NCBI GenBank assembly: GCA_033763975.1 | Contig: JANRJM010000013.1 | Location: 1 to 64,000, forward strand | Reading direction: 5' to 3' | Length of the DNA: 64,000 nt | Source: Planctomycetota bacterium | GTDB lineage: Bacteria; Planctomycetota; Phycisphaerae; Phycisphaerales; UBA1924 | Shown here: one piece after another, positions 17,225 to 26,293 of the stretch | Numbering within the stretch: the first letter of the stretch is position 1 | Layout of the letters: each line of letters begins with the position of its first letter | Translations under genes and position numbers: made by a program | Notes under the pieces: model-generated | Database searches by the model: none | What the model was told of the DNA's origin: nothing | The model's input: only the letters and a program-made list of their open reading frames with translations

Positions 17225-18712
17225 CTAGCGGCCGACGGGCGCGAGCGTCTGACCCGGCCTTGAGACCGGCGAAGCGCCGGCGAGTCCGAGCGCGTCGACG
17301 ACAACCCGGTGCAGCGCGGCGTTGTCAACAACCGCGGGGATGGCGTCGCTGCCGGGGCCGGTGGCGACAAGTTCCACGAGGTCGCCGGTGTGGTGCGGGC
17401 TCATGAACGACACGGCGCAGTGGTCGGCCAGGATGGCGCCCAGCACGAACGTCCACGAGTTGCCCTCGCGGAACGGGTTCACGCGCTCGCCCCGCGCCAC
17501 GGCGCCGAGCAGGCGGGCCTCGTCGGCGTCGAGCGCGACGCCCGTCGCCTGCTCGACGATCTCCGGCAGTTTCGCGACACGCTCGCCCTTGTCCTTGATC
17601 GCGTCGACCTGCGACTCGATCCAGTCGAACGAGCGTCCGCCGGGCTCGCGCACCTTGAAGAGCGAGCGGAAGCCCTTCTCGACGTGCGGGCCGTAGGTCG
17701 TGAGACCCGGGTTGGCGTTGCCGTGGTCGGTGGTGATGATGACGAGGGTGTCGTCGCGATCGCGGACGAACTCGAGCACGGCGCCGATGGCGTCGTCGAA
17801 CTCGACCTGCTCGTGCAGGAGCGCGCGGGCGTCGGAGGAATGTGCGGCGTGGTCGACGCGCCCGCCCTCGACCTGCAGCACGAAGCCGTTGGGATCGCGC
17901 GAGAGGATGGCGAGCGCCTTCGACGTCATGTCGGCGAGGCCGGGCACCGTGGGCTCGCGGTCGCAGACGAACGGGACATGCCCCTTGGCAAAGAGCCCCA
18001 GGACGCGGGTGGACGCCGCCGCCGGGTCGAGGCGGGCGAGCTCGTCGCGCGTGCGGACGAGCAGCGGCGTCGGGCCGATGGCGAGCGTGGCGTCGGGGAA
18101 GTAGTTCCCGCCGCCCCCCATCACGACGTCGACGGAGCGCTCCATGATCTGACGGGCGATCTCGCCCTCCATGTCGCGCGAGGGGACGTTCGCGATGAAG
18201 CCCGCGGGCGTGGCGTGCGTGACGCGGGTGGTCGTGACGATCCCGGTGCGCTTGGCGTTCTGGGCCGCGTGCACGAGCAGCGGCGTGGGCTGCACGCCGT
18301 CGGGCGTGATGTTCACCGACCCGTTGTTGACCTTCGTGCCGATGCCCCATGCCGAGGCGGCGGCGGCCGAGTCGGTCACCAGGCTGTCGGCGGCGTGGGT
18401 CATCTGGAACGAACGCCGCCAGCCGGGCGCCCCGAGCAGCGACACCCAGTGCGACGTTCGCCCGCGCGTGAGCTTGGCGTGCCAGTCGGCGAGCGTGAGC
18501 GTGCCGGCGCTCATGCCGTCGGAGACCATGAAGATGACGTTCGTCGCGCGCCGCGGGAACGAAGGGGACCGCGAGGTGCGGACCGCCGCCCGCGCGGGCA
18601 CGGCGAGCCCGGCGGCGGAGACGGCCAACGCGCCCAGCAGCGTCCGCCGAGTCACGCCCGTGGAGACATCAAGCCCGTCGCGCGAGTGTCCGGAAGAAGC
18701 AGGAGTGCGCAT
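17225..18712 (-). CDS. Alkaline phosphatase (PhoA-type), Tat-exported
   Basis: 495 residues. An N-terminal twin-arginine signal (TRRTLLGALAVSAAGLAVPARA, about 21-42) indicates folded export. Active-site features of the alkaline phosphatase superfamily are present: metal Asp65 in VSDGM, nucleophile Ser115 in TDSAAAAS, the metal-binding EGGRVDHAAHSSD, and DHGNANPG. It hydrolyses phosphomonoesters in the periplasm, releasing phosphate that the Pst importer later in the window could take up. It ends convergently with the lactonase-like gene, 71 bp away, with no obvious terminator between them. Confidence 0.92.
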   Translation of the reverse strand: MRTPASSGHSRDGLDVSTGVTRRTLLGALAVSAAGLAVPARAAVRTSRSPSFPRRATNVIFMVSDGMSAGTLTLADWHAKLTRGRTSHWVSLLGAPGWRRSFQMTHAADSLVTDSAAAASAWGIGTKVNNGSVNITPDGVQPTPLLVHAAQNAKRTGIVTTTRVTHATPAGFIANVPSRDMEGEIARQIMERSVDVVMGGGGNYFPDATLAIGPTPLLVRTRDELARLDPAAASTRVLGLFAKGHVPFVCDREPTVPGLADMTSKALAILSRDPNGFVLQVEGGRVDHAAHSSDARALLHEQVEFDDAIGAVLEFVRDRDDTLVIITTDHGNANPGLTTYGPHVEKGFRSLFKVREPGGRSFDWIESQVDAIKDKGERVAKLPEIVEQATGVALDADEARLLGAVARGERVNPFREGNSWTFVLGAILADHCAVSFMSPHHTGDLVELVATGPGSDAIPAVVDNAALHRVVVDALGLAGASPVSRPGQTLAPVGR

Positions 18713-18800
18713 AGGCGCAGCCTAGGTCGAGGCACGGGCCGACCGGCGGCGGGCGGCGAGGCGACGGGCGACCTTGGCGCGAACTTCACGATGGCGCGGG

Positions 18801-20540
18801 CTACGGCGCGTCTTCGTCGAAGGGCGGCTCGTCGCGGTCGGGGCCACCGCCGTCGCGGTGCCCGTCGATCGGGCCGCTCTTCGCCCGCCCGCCAAACCCG
18901 CCGCCGGGCGCGCCGGGGGCGAAGGGCGGCGCGTCCTTGACCTCGGCGTGGGTCCACGGCTTGGCGCCCGAGGCGGGCGCGCCGCCGAAACCCGACCCGC
19001 CGAAGCCCGACGCGGCGTGCGACGGGCGGTCGTAGCCGTTGCTGCGCGGGGCGTGCCCGAGCGGGCCGATGTCGGCGGGCGCGCGGGCGCCGGGGTCGTA
19101 GGACTTGAAGCGCGTGGTGCGGTTGTCCCAGGCGAGCTTGATGACGCCCGTCGGGCCGTTGCGCTGCTTGGCGATGATGATCTCGGCGATGCCGACCTTG
19201 TCGGGGTTCTCGGTTCCCCACTCGGGGTTGTGCACGTGGTAGTACTCCTCGCGGTGCAGGAGCATGATGACGTCGGCGTCCTGCTCGATCGAGCCCGACT
19301 CGCGCAGGTCGCTCATGCGGGGGCGGTTGCCCTCGCGGCTCTCGCTCGCGCGGTTGAGCTGGCTCAGGCAGATCACCGGCACGTTGAGCTCGCGCGCCAG
19401 CGCCTTGACGCCCCGCGAAATGGCCGAAACCTCGACCTGGCGGCTCTCGCGGGCGGCGTTGGGCGAACTCATGAGCTGCAGGTAGTCGATCATCAGCACC
19501 TTCACCGAGTGCTGCGCCACCATGCGACGCGCCCGCGCCCGAAGGTTCAGCACCGTCAGGTTGGGGGTGTCGTCGATGTACACCGGGGCCGCCTTGAGGT
19601 CTTCGGCCGCCATCATGAGGCGACGGAAGTCGTCGTCGGGGATCTTGTGCCCGCCCCGCAGCGCCTGGCTGCTGACGCCCGAGCGGGCGCTCAGCAACCG
19701 CTGCACGATCGCGTTCTTGCTCATCTCCAGCGAGAAGAGCCCCACGGGCGAGCGCCGCCCCGCGGGCGCCCCAGGCACCGGCACGCCCCCGATCGCCATC
19801 TGCTCGGCGAGGTTCAGCGCCAGCGCGGTCTTTCCCATGCTGGGACGGGCGGCGAGGATCACCATTTCCCCCGGCTGGAACCCGCGGAGCAGCTCGTCGA
19901 GGTCGTCGTACCCGCTGGGCACGCCCGACAGGCTGCCCCCCTCGAAGTCCGCGGCTTCGATCCGCGCGAGCTCGATGTCCAGCAGTTCCGCCAGCGCCTG
20001 CGGGTCGGCGGCGTGGGTCTCCTGGGCGATCTCGAAGACCCGCATCTCCGCCGCGTCGAGCACCTCGCGCGCCCCCTCGGGCCCCAGTTCGCCCGCGTGG
20101 TACGCCTCGTAGATGATCTGCCCGGCCGCGTCGATGAGGCGCCGGAGCTTGGCCTTCTCGGCCACGATGCGCGCAAAGTGCGGCGCGTTCACCGCGCTCG
20201 GCACGGCGGCGGCCAGCTCCGCGAGGTAGTTCGGCCCGCCGATCTGCTCGAGCACGCCCCGGTCGCGCAACAGGTCGAGGATCTGCACGAGGTCCCCGCT
20301 GTGGCGCTGGTCGTAGACATCCACCACCGCCTGGTAGATGTGCCCGTGCGAGGCGGTGAAGAAGTCCTCGGGCCGACGCACCATCCCCAGCACGTCGGGG
20401 ATGACGTTGGGATCAAGGATCATCGAGCCCAGCAGGCTCATCTCGGCCTCGGGGCTCGCCGGGGGCTGGCGCTCGAAGAGCTCCTTCGCGGACAACGGGG
20501 GGGAAGAGAAACGCCGGTCGCGGTCGGGTCGTCCTGACAT
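18801..20540 (-). CDS. dnaB: Replicative DNA helicase DnaB, with SSB-like acidic C-terminal tail
   Basis: 579 residues. The N-terminal DnaB domain (about 28-130, PEAEMSLLGSMILDPNVIPDV) is followed by a RecA-type motor with Walker A ARPSMGKT (231-238), Walker B VLMIDYLQL, and SQLNRASESR and LRESGSIEQDADVI. It forms the hexamer that unwinds DNA at the replication fork. Residues 481-579 are an extra low-complexity Gly/Pro-rich tail (SGFGGSGFGGAP, GGGFGGRAKSG) ending DRDEPPFDEDAP, which resembles the acidic tip of single-stranded DNA-binding protein (DDDIPF type). Start: ATG 20540, the first Met before the conserved domain; the ribosome site is weak. It is divergent from the phosphofructokinase gene. 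Confidence 0.95.
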   Translation of the reverse strand: MSGRPDRDRRFSSPPLSAKELFERQPPASPEAEMSLLGSMILDPNVIPDVLGMVRRPEDFFTASHGHIYQAVVDVYDQRHSGDLVQILDLLRDRGVLEQIGGPNYLAELAAAVPSAVNAPHFARIVAEKAKLRRLIDAAGQIIYEAYHAGELGPEGAREVLDAAEMRVFEIAQETHAADPQALAELLDIELARIEAADFEGGSLSGVPSGYDDLDELLRGFQPGEMVILAARPSMGKTALALNLAEQMAIGGVPVPGAPAGRRSPVGLFSLEMSKNAIVQRLLSARSGVSSQALRGGHKIPDDDFRRLMMAAEDLKAAPVYIDDTPNLTVLNLRARARRMVAQHSVKVLMIDYLQLMSSPNAARESRQVEVSAISRGVKALARELNVPVICLSQLNRASESREGNRPRMSDLRESGSIEQDADVIMLLHREEYYHVHNPEWGTENPDKVGIAEIIIAKQRNGPTGVIKLAWDNRTTRFKSYDPGARAPADIGPLGHAPRSNGYDRPSHAASGFGGSGFGGAPASGAKPWTHAEVKDAPPFAPGAPGGGFGGRAKSGPIDGHRDGGGPDRDEPPFDEDAP

Positions 20541-20681
20541 CGGGGCATCGTTCCCGCGCCGAACGACGTGACGCGGGAGGTCCAACCGCGCGCTTGCGAC
20601 CGGTTGTCCAGAGACTATGCACATCGCTCCTCGAGCCCGAGCGGGGGCCGCGTGGCGAGCACAGCGTCTACCCTCTGCACC

Positions 20682-21809
20682 ATGTCGACAGTCTCCTGCC
20701 CGATGGTCCGGCGGATCGCGGTGCTCACCGGCGGGGGCGATTGCCCCGGCCTGAACGCCGTCATCCGCGCGGTGGTGCTCGACGCGCTCGCCTGCGGCCT
20801 GACGGTCGTCGGGGTCGAAGACGGCTACCTCGGCCTCATCGAGAACCGCATGCGCGAGCTCACCGAGACCGACATGCTCGGCATCCTCGCACGCGGCGGC
20901 ACGATCCTGGGCTCGAACAACAAGTCGAACCCCTCGCGCTACCCGGTGGGGCAGAACCCCCCGCCCCCCACGGGCGACGGCAAGACGATCTACGCCGACG
21001 TCACCAGGCAGTGCCTCGCGAACCTGCGCGAGCGGGGCGTCGAGGCGATGGTCATCATCGGGGGCGACGGCACCATGACCTCCGCCGCGACCTTCGCGTC
21101 GATGGGCCTGCCGGTGGTGGGCGTGCCCAAGACGATCGACAACGACATCGAGGGCACGGAGATCACGTTCGGCTTCCAGACGGCGGTCGCGACGGCGACC
21201 GAGGCGATGGATCGATGCCGCACCACCGCCGACAGCCACCACCGGGCGATGATCGTCGAGGTGATGGGGCGCAACGCGGGGTGGATCGCGCTGCACTCGG
21301 GCGTGGCGGCGGGTGCAGACGTGATCCTGCTGCCCGAGATCCCGTTCAAGATGGAGCCGATCTACACGAAGATCATGCACCGGAGCAAGCGCGGGCGCAA
21401 GAGCACGCTGGTGTGCGTGAGCGAAGGGGCCGCGCCGCTGGGGGGCGCAAAGGTCATCGCCCGGGTCGATCCCCTGAGCCCGGACCCCATCCGGCTGGGC
21501 GGTGTGGGGAAGTGGCTGGCCGAGCAGATCGAAGAGGCCACGGGCGTCGAGAGCCGCTTCGCGGTGCTGGGGCACACGCAGCGGGGCGGGACGCCGGTGG
21601 CGGCGGACCGGGTGCTGTCGACGCTGCTGGGCAGCCACGCGATGCAGTTGCTCCGCGAGGGCAAGACCGGGCGGATGGTCGCGGTGCAGAACGGGCGGCT
21701 GACGGACATCGACCTGCGTGAGCCCGCGGGACGCCAGCGCCTGGTGACGCAGGACGAGCCGCTGATCGCGGCGGCGCGGGCGGTGCACACGACGTTCGGA
21801 GACCTGTAG
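20682..21809 (+). CDS. 6-phosphofructokinase (PfkA superfamily, mixed-substrate-like)
   Basis: 375 residues from ATG 20682; ATG 20703, just before RRIAVLTGGGDCPG, is an alternative. It phosphorylates fructose 6-phosphate in glycolysis. Motifs: GGGDCPGLN (17-25), GGDGTMTSA, GVPKTIDNDIEGT with the catalytic Asp, EVMGRNAGWIA and GHTQRGGTPV. GGDGT (Gly where strict pyrophosphate enzymes have Asp) combined with PKTIDND (Lys where classical ATP enzymes have Gly) is the mixed signature. The phosphoryl donor, ATP or pyrophosphate, therefore cannot be settled from sequence alone. The gene abuts pdxH with no spacer. Confidence 0.92.
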   Translation: MSTVSCPMVRRIAVLTGGGDCPGLNAVIRAVVLDALACGLTVVGVEDGYLGLIENRMRELTETDMLGILARGGTILGSNNKSNPSRYPVGQNPPPPTGDGKTIYADVTRQCLANLRERGVEAMVIIGGDGTMTSAATFASMGLPVVGVPKTIDNDIEGTEITFGFQTAVATATEAMDRCRTTADSHHRAMIVEVMGRNAGWIALHSGVAAGADVILLPEIPFKMEPIYTKIMHRSKRGRKSTLVCVSEGAAPLGGAKVIARVDPLSPDPIRLGGVGKWLAEQIEEATGVESRFAVLGHTQRGGTPVAADRVLSTLLGSHAMQLLREGKTGRMVAVQNGRLTDIDLREPAGRQRLVTQDEPLIAAARAVHTTFGDL

Positions 21810-22541
21810 ATGGGGCGGCTCTACGACGTGCCGGGCCTGCCGCGTGAACTGATCGAGGCGTTCTGCGCATCGCCCGAGCTGCCGGACCCGCTCCCCGCCG
21901 ACCCGTTCGGGCTGCTGCGCGAGTGGTTCGACGACGAGCGCCGCGCGAAGCGGACGCCAAACCCGGACGCGATGAGCCTGGCGACGGTGACCGCCGCGGG
22001 CGAGGTGAGCAACCGGATCGTGCTGTGCCGCGGCATGGACGTCGCGGGCGGGTTCGTGACGTTCTTCACCAATCGGCAGGGGGCCAAGGGTCGAGCGCTC
22101 GCGGAGACGGGCAAGGCGGCGGCGTGCTTTCACTGGGACGCGAGCGACCGCCAGGCGCGCCTGGAAGGGCTCGTGACGCTGAGCCCGGACGACGAGAGCG
22201 ACGCGTACTTCGCGTCGCGCCGGTGGGAAAGCCGCCTGAGCGCCTGGACGAGCAACCAGAGCGAGCCCACGCCCGGGCGCGGGGCGTTGCTCGCTCGGAT
22301 GGCCGGGGTGATCGCGTCGCTGGGGCTGACGCCCGAGAACCTGATGGCGCTGCGCGAGCGCGCGCCGATCCCCCGTCCGGCGCACTGGGGGGGCTACCGG
22401 CTGCACGCGACGCGCGTGGAGCTGTGGCTGGGCGGCACGGGGCGCCTGCACGACCGGGCGTCGTGGACGCGCGACGTTGAAATCGTCGCGGACCGCGTGA
22501 TCCGCGCGGGCGGCTGGCGATCGACGCGGTTGCAGCCCTGA
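21810..22541 (+). CDS. pdxH: Pyridoxamine/pyridoxine 5'-phosphate oxidase
   Basis: 243 residues, usual length for the family. It makes pyridoxal 5'-phosphate from pyridoxine or pyridoxamine phosphate using FMN. Visible motifs: SLATVTAAGEVSNRIVLCRG, FVTFFTNRQGAKGRAL, the WESRLSAWTSNQS segment, RPAHWGGYRL and ELWLGGTGRLHDR near the C-terminus (substrate and FMN contacts). The start codon follows the phosphofructokinase stop codon directly, so translation is very likely coupled although the pathways are unrelated. Confidence 0.95.
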   Translation: MGRLYDVPGLPRELIEAFCASPELPDPLPADPFGLLREWFDDERRAKRTPNPDAMSLATVTAAGEVSNRIVLCRGMDVAGGFVTFFTNRQGAKGRALAETGKAAACFHWDASDRQARLEGLVTLSPDDESDAYFASRRWESRLSAWTSNQSEPTPGRGALLARMAGVIASLGLTPENLMALRERAPIPRPAHWGGYRLHATRVELWLGGTGRLHDRASWTRDVEIVADRVIRAGGWRSTRLQP

Positions 22542-22621
22542 CCCCCTGTTCACGGGGTTCAGGCGCGCGGCGATTCGGTCGATGACTGCCCGGCGCGTGT
22601 CGCGCGGGGAAGCACGCCGGC

Positions 22622-23842
22622 ATGAAAGTCCGCAGTCAACTCACGGCGATCGAAGTGGCCCAGGTCCGCGAGACGCTCGACCGTCGCCTCATCGGGATCG
22701 GGGTCGCGAGCCAGCCCGAGGTGGTGCTGCGCCTGCTGGAGCTGTCGTCCAAGGTCGACGCGCAGGTGAGCGACTACGCGAAGGTCATCCGGACGGACCA
22801 CGCGGTGTCGGGCCGCGTGCTCAAGCTGGCGAACTCGTCGTACTTCGCGCAGCGCTCGCCGGTGACGAGCCTGGAACGCGCCAGCGTGGTGCTGGGGCTG
22901 GAGCGGCTCAAGGCCGTGTCGCTGGGCTTCCAGTTGAGCCGCGCCGCGACGGCCGGCGCGTGCGGAGATCTCACGCGCCGGGTGTGGTCGCAGTCGGTGA
23001 TGCGCGCGTGCGTGGCGGCGGAGCTGGCGCGCGTGCTGGCGCCCGGGTACGTCGCGGAGGCGTTCGTCATCGGGCTGATGGCCGACGCGGGCGTCCCGCT
23101 GATGCCCCGCCTGATCGGCAAGCCCTACGACCCGATCGCGGCCGAGGCGATGACGCCCGGGCGCCTGTTCCGGGTCGAGAGCGAGACGCTGGCGTTCACG
23201 CACGTGGACGTGGTGGGCGCGATGGCGCGGGCCTGGAAACTGCCCGAACTGCTGGCGCGCCCGCTGGAACTGCACCACACGCGCCCGCCCACGCCGATGC
23301 GCGACGACGTGCCCTCGCGCTTGCACGCGCTGGCCTTCGTGACCGGCACGCTGGAGATCGACCCCGCGACCGCGCGCGACCCGGGCGCGGTGGAGAGCGC
23401 CGCCGGGATCGCGTCGCACATCCTGGGCCTCCCGCGCGACACGGTCCGCGCGATCGTCGACCGCAGCGCCCGCGAGTACGGCGCGACCGTCGGGATGTTC
23501 TCGCAGGTCGCCAGCGCGCTGGGCGAGGGCGCCGACCTCATCGAGTGCATCCACGCGGGGCTGGTGAAGGCGGCGGACACGCTGGTCCTGGGCAGCCTCG
23601 AACGCGAGCACCGCGCGTCGGAGGTCGTCTCGATCGGCGGGCACTCGATCCAGGCGACCCGCGAGGCGGACGGCTCCTCCGTGCTCGTGCTCTTCGACGG
23701 CGCCGGATCGCAGCTCGTCGCCCACCGCTTCCCCCCGGGATTGGCGACGCCGCTGAGCGTGGTGGACGCGCTCGGCCTCGAACGCATCTCGCCCGACGAA
23801 GAACGCCGCCTGCACGAGTACCTGCGTGCGCGGGCGGCGTAA
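22622..23842 (+). CDS. HDOD domain protein
   Basis: 406 residues. The HDOD domain (about residues 20-215) has IGVASQPEVVLRLLEL, VIRTDHAVSGRVLKLANSSYF, SLERASVVLGLERLKAVSLGF and the degenerate His-Asp region (FVIGLMADAGVPLM). HDOD proteins are non-enzymatic relatives of HD phosphohydrolases, often in signalling or stress regulation. The C-terminal half (about 215-406) has no domain I recognise. It is the third gene after pfk-pdxH, 80 bp downstream, and ends 12 bp from the convergent ATP-grasp gene. Confidence 0.85.
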   Translation: MKVRSQLTAIEVAQVRETLDRRLIGIGVASQPEVVLRLLELSSKVDAQVSDYAKVIRTDHAVSGRVLKLANSSYFAQRSPVTSLERASVVLGLERLKAVSLGFQLSRAATAGACGDLTRRVWSQSVMRACVAAELARVLAPGYVAEAFVIGLMADAGVPLMPRLIGKPYDPIAAEAMTPGRLFRVESETLAFTHVDVVGAMARAWKLPELLARPLELHHTRPPTPMRDDVPSRLHALAFVTGTLEIDPATARDPGAVESAAGIASHILGLPRDTVRAIVDRSAREYGATVGMFSQVASALGEGADLIECIHAGLVKAADTLVLGSLEREHRASEVVSIGGHSIQATREADGSSVLVLFDGAGSQLVAHRFPPGLATPLSVVDALGLERISPDEERRLHEYLRARAA

Positions 23843-23854
23843 GAACCCGCGGGA

Positions 23855-25018
23855 CTAGTCCGACACGAGGCTCCCGCGACGGTCCCGCAGGTGCGCTCGC
23901 CACTCGCGGACGAGACGCGCCAGCGACCACGTCGTGCACCCGCCGCCCCGCAGACGCCACGCGCCCAGTTCGTACATGCGGCTCCAGAGCCCGAAGAGGA
24001 CCCCGTAGGCCCAGAGCGGCCCGCGCGCCGGATCGTACAGGTTCGTGCTCTCGCTGGAGGCGCCGTTCAGCTCCACCACGCCGAAACCCTCGCCCCGGCG
24101 CAGGGCCTCGTCGCTCTCGTAGCGCAGGTCGAACCGCCCGACATCGAGCCCGCCCGCGAACGACCGCGCGAGCGCGTCGATCGCGCGCGTGAGCGCGGGC
24201 GTCACGAGGTCGGCCCCGTCGCGGAAGAGCGTGCCCTGCGCGTGGTTCCCGGCCATGGCCAGGCGCACCGCCTCGCCCCGGGCGGGCGTGCGGCCCCAGC
24301 CCTCGCCCAGGCGCGTGCGGAAGACGCGCGCCTGGCGCCGGTAGCGCGGGTGGGCGTGAATGAGCGCCCCGAGCGTGGAGACGCCGTCGCCGATGACGAC
24401 GGGGAACTCCTTGCGCGTGATCGAGTAGATGAAGCCCGCGCACCCGTCGTCGGCGGGGGGCGAGCCCGGCGGGCGCCGGACCCAGAGCACGCCGCATTCT
24501 TCCGGGCCGGGGTGATACGCCTGCGCGATGGCGTCGGTGTCGAGTTCGATGAGCGCGCGCCGGGCGTCATCGCGCGAGCGCACGAGGCGCACGCCCAGGC
24601 CGCGCTGCCCGCACTCGGGCTTGATGATGAGCGGAAAGCCAAGCCGGGGCTCGTCGCGGATGGCGTCGTCGAGCGTGCGGAGGCGGGCCTCGATGTCGCC
24701 GGGCTCGAGGAGTCGGAAGGGGAGCGCGTGGGGCGAAGCGGGAAACGCGCCCAGGATGCGCGACTTGCGCTCGCCCACGAACCCGCCCGCGTTGTCCATC
24801 CCCGGGTTCACGCAGGTGAACGCCATGCAGGAGCGCTCGCGCATCGCCAGCCAGACGAGATACGGGAAGAGCGGGGCGTAGAAGAGCCAGGCGGGCCAGT
24901 ACTCGTGGTGCAGCCCGGCCAGCAGCCCCGCGCCCGCCGGGCGCGCCGGGAGGCGCGCCGCGCGCGCGTGCCCCGCGTCGGGGCCGAGTTCGCCGGTCTG
25001 GGTGGGCACGCCGCTCAC
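23855..25018 (-). CDS. ATP-grasp domain protein of unknown substrate
   Basis: 387 residues from GTG 25018, whose GTGA overlaps the rlmN stop codon by 4 nt, so the two are translationally coupled. An N-terminal segment with a hydrophobic stretch (WLFYAPLFPYLVWLAM, about 46-61) precedes the ATP-grasp fold: FPLIIKPECGQRGLGVRLV (ATP-binding Lys and glycine loop), PGPEECGVLWVR, FPVVIGDGVSTLGALI and the metal/ATP region GRFDLRYESDE with GVVELNGASSES. Similar to carboxylate-amine ligase-like proteins. The substrate is unknown; cell-envelope or small-molecule ligation would fit. Confidence 0.75.
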   Translation of the reverse strand: MSGVPTQTGELGPDAGHARAARLPARPAGAGLLAGLHHEYWPAWLFYAPLFPYLVWLAMRERSCMAFTCVNPGMDNAGGFVGERKSRILGAFPASPHALPFRLLEPGDIEARLRTLDDAIRDEPRLGFPLIIKPECGQRGLGVRLVRSRDDARRALIELDTDAIAQAYHPGPEECGVLWVRRPPGSPPADDGCAGFIYSITRKEFPVVIGDGVSTLGALIHAHPRYRRQARVFRTRLGEGWGRTPARGEAVRLAMAGNHAQGTLFRDGADLVTPALTRAIDALARSFAGGLDVGRFDLRYESDEALRRGEGFGVVELNGASSESTNLYDPARGPLWAYGVLFGLWSRMYELGAWRLRGGGCTTWSLARLVREWRAHLRDRRGSLVSD

Positions 25019-26151
25019 GCCGAGGTGGTCACCTGCACCAGGCGTCGCTGGCGGATGCGATCAGTCCCCAACTGCCCGCAGGCGCCCATGAGGTCGCGCC
25101 CCTTCGTACGGCGTCGCTTGGCGAACACGCCCAGGTCAATGAGCCAGCCGAGGAACCGGGCGACCTCGTGCTCCGGCGGTGCGGGCCAGGGCGAATTACG
25201 CCGCGGGTTGTAGGGGATGAGGTTGAGCATCGCCATGACCTTGGCGCCGGCGATGCGTCCGCCCTGAAGCAGGCCGAAGGGCTTCATGAACTCGGCGATC
25301 TCGCGGGCGTGCCTGGGCGAGTCGTTGACGCCGGGAATCAGCACGTACTCGATGCACACCTTGTTCCCGCTGGTGCGGGGCCAGTCGAGCAGGGCCTGCT
25401 GCACGTCGGCGAGGTTCCACCGCCGGTTGATCGGCATGATCGCCTCGCGGTCGGCGTCGTTAGGGGCGTTGAGGGAGAGCGCGAGGCCCAGGCGGTGCCA
25501 GCCGGGCTCGCGGATCTTCTGCGCCAGGCGGCGGATGCCGTCCACCCGCCCCACCGTCGAGACCGTGATCTGGCTCGCGGGCACGTGGGGCCCGTTGTGG
25601 TCGCGGAGCACGTCGATCGCGTCGATGACGGCGTCGAGGTTGTCCATCGGCTCGCCCATGCCCATGAACACCAGGTTCTTGGGACGCACGCCGATGACAT
25701 GGGCCGCGTTCCACCACTGCGCCACGATCTCCGCCGCCGAGAGCGAGCGAACCAGCCCCATCTGGGCCGTCTCGCAGAAGCGGCATCCCATCGCGCACCC
25801 GACCTGGCTCGAGAGGCACAGGGTGTAGTTCTGCTCCTGGCGCGAGTTGATCATCGGGATGAGGACCGACTCGATGTCGAGTTCGTCGGCTTCCCCCCGC
25901 AGGGCCCCGGCGCCCGGCACGCGCGTGACGAACTTCACCACCTCTCCCTCGGGAGAGTCCTCGCGCAGCACGCGCCCCACCGGGGGCACCGTGCCGTCGA
26001 GCCACGCGGCGGCCTGCCCCTTGCGGAAGAAATCCCGGTACGCCGCCAGCGCGCCGGGACGCGCCACGCCCGCCGCCGGGCGCGCGGCGCCGATAAAACG
26101 GTCGCTCGGCAACCCCAGGCAGGAGAGGGATTTCGGGGTCGGTTCGGTCAC
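25015..26151 (-). CDS. rlmN: 23S rRNA (adenine-2503-C2)-methyltransferase RlmN family
   Basis: 378 residues from GTG 26151, chosen because homology begins at TEPTPKSLSCLGL. A radical SAM enzyme: Cys119, Cys123 and Cys126 (SQVGCAMGCRFCETA) bind the 4Fe-4S cluster. A conserved C-terminal Cys (about 358, in MGACGQLG) matches the RlmN cysteine that resolves the covalent RNA intermediate. Other landmarks: VFMGMGEPMDN, HRLGLALSLNAPNDADR, EYVLIPGVNDS. It methylates A2503 of 23S rRNA and, in E. coli, A37 of some tRNAs. Cfr is a related family, but the chromosomal context and full-length match favour RlmN. Confidence 0.9.
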   Translation of the reverse strand: MTEPTPKSLSCLGLPSDRFIGAARPAAGVARPGALAAYRDFFRKGQAAAWLDGTVPPVGRVLREDSPEGEVVKFVTRVPGAGALRGEADELDIESVLIPMINSRQEQNYTLCLSSQVGCAMGCRFCETAQMGLVRSLSAAEIVAQWWNAAHVIGVRPKNLVFMGMGEPMDNLDAVIDAIDVLRDHNGPHVPASQITVSTVGRVDGIRRLAQKIREPGWHRLGLALSLNAPNDADREAIMPINRRWNLADVQQALLDWPRTSGNKVCIEYVLIPGVNDSPRHAREIAEFMKPFGLLQGGRIAGAKVMAMLNLIPYNPRRNSPWPAPPEHEVARFLGWLIDLGVFAKRRRTKGRDLMGACGQLGTDRIRQRRLVQVTTSA

Positions 26152-26212
26152 GAGCAGACTGTAGGGGCGGCGGCGGGAACAGCCCAAACAGGGCGGGGAA
26201 GGCGAAAGGGGC

Positions 26213-26248
26213 TTACGCGTTGCCCCCCAGCGCGGTAGGCTGGGGGGC
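26213..26248 (+). promoter_or_regulatory. Putative promoter overlapped by a perfect 10-bp inverted repeat
   Basis: TTACGC (26213-26218), 17-bp spacer, TAGGCT (26236-26241). Across the spacer and -10 lies gccccccagc (26222-26231) with its exact complement at 26239-26248, separated by 7 bp. This placement suits an operator for a dimeric regulator of the pseudopilin gene starting at 26,294. Confidence 0.4.
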
Positions 26249-26293
26249 GCGCGGGCATTCGCCCGGAGCCAGGTTCCCTCTCGCGAGGTACAC

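Noticed and set aside
18801-22553. Minus-strand frame extending DnaB by 670 codons upstream
   Set aside because: The added part is antisense to phosphofructokinase and pdxH. DnaB homology begins just after ATG 20540.
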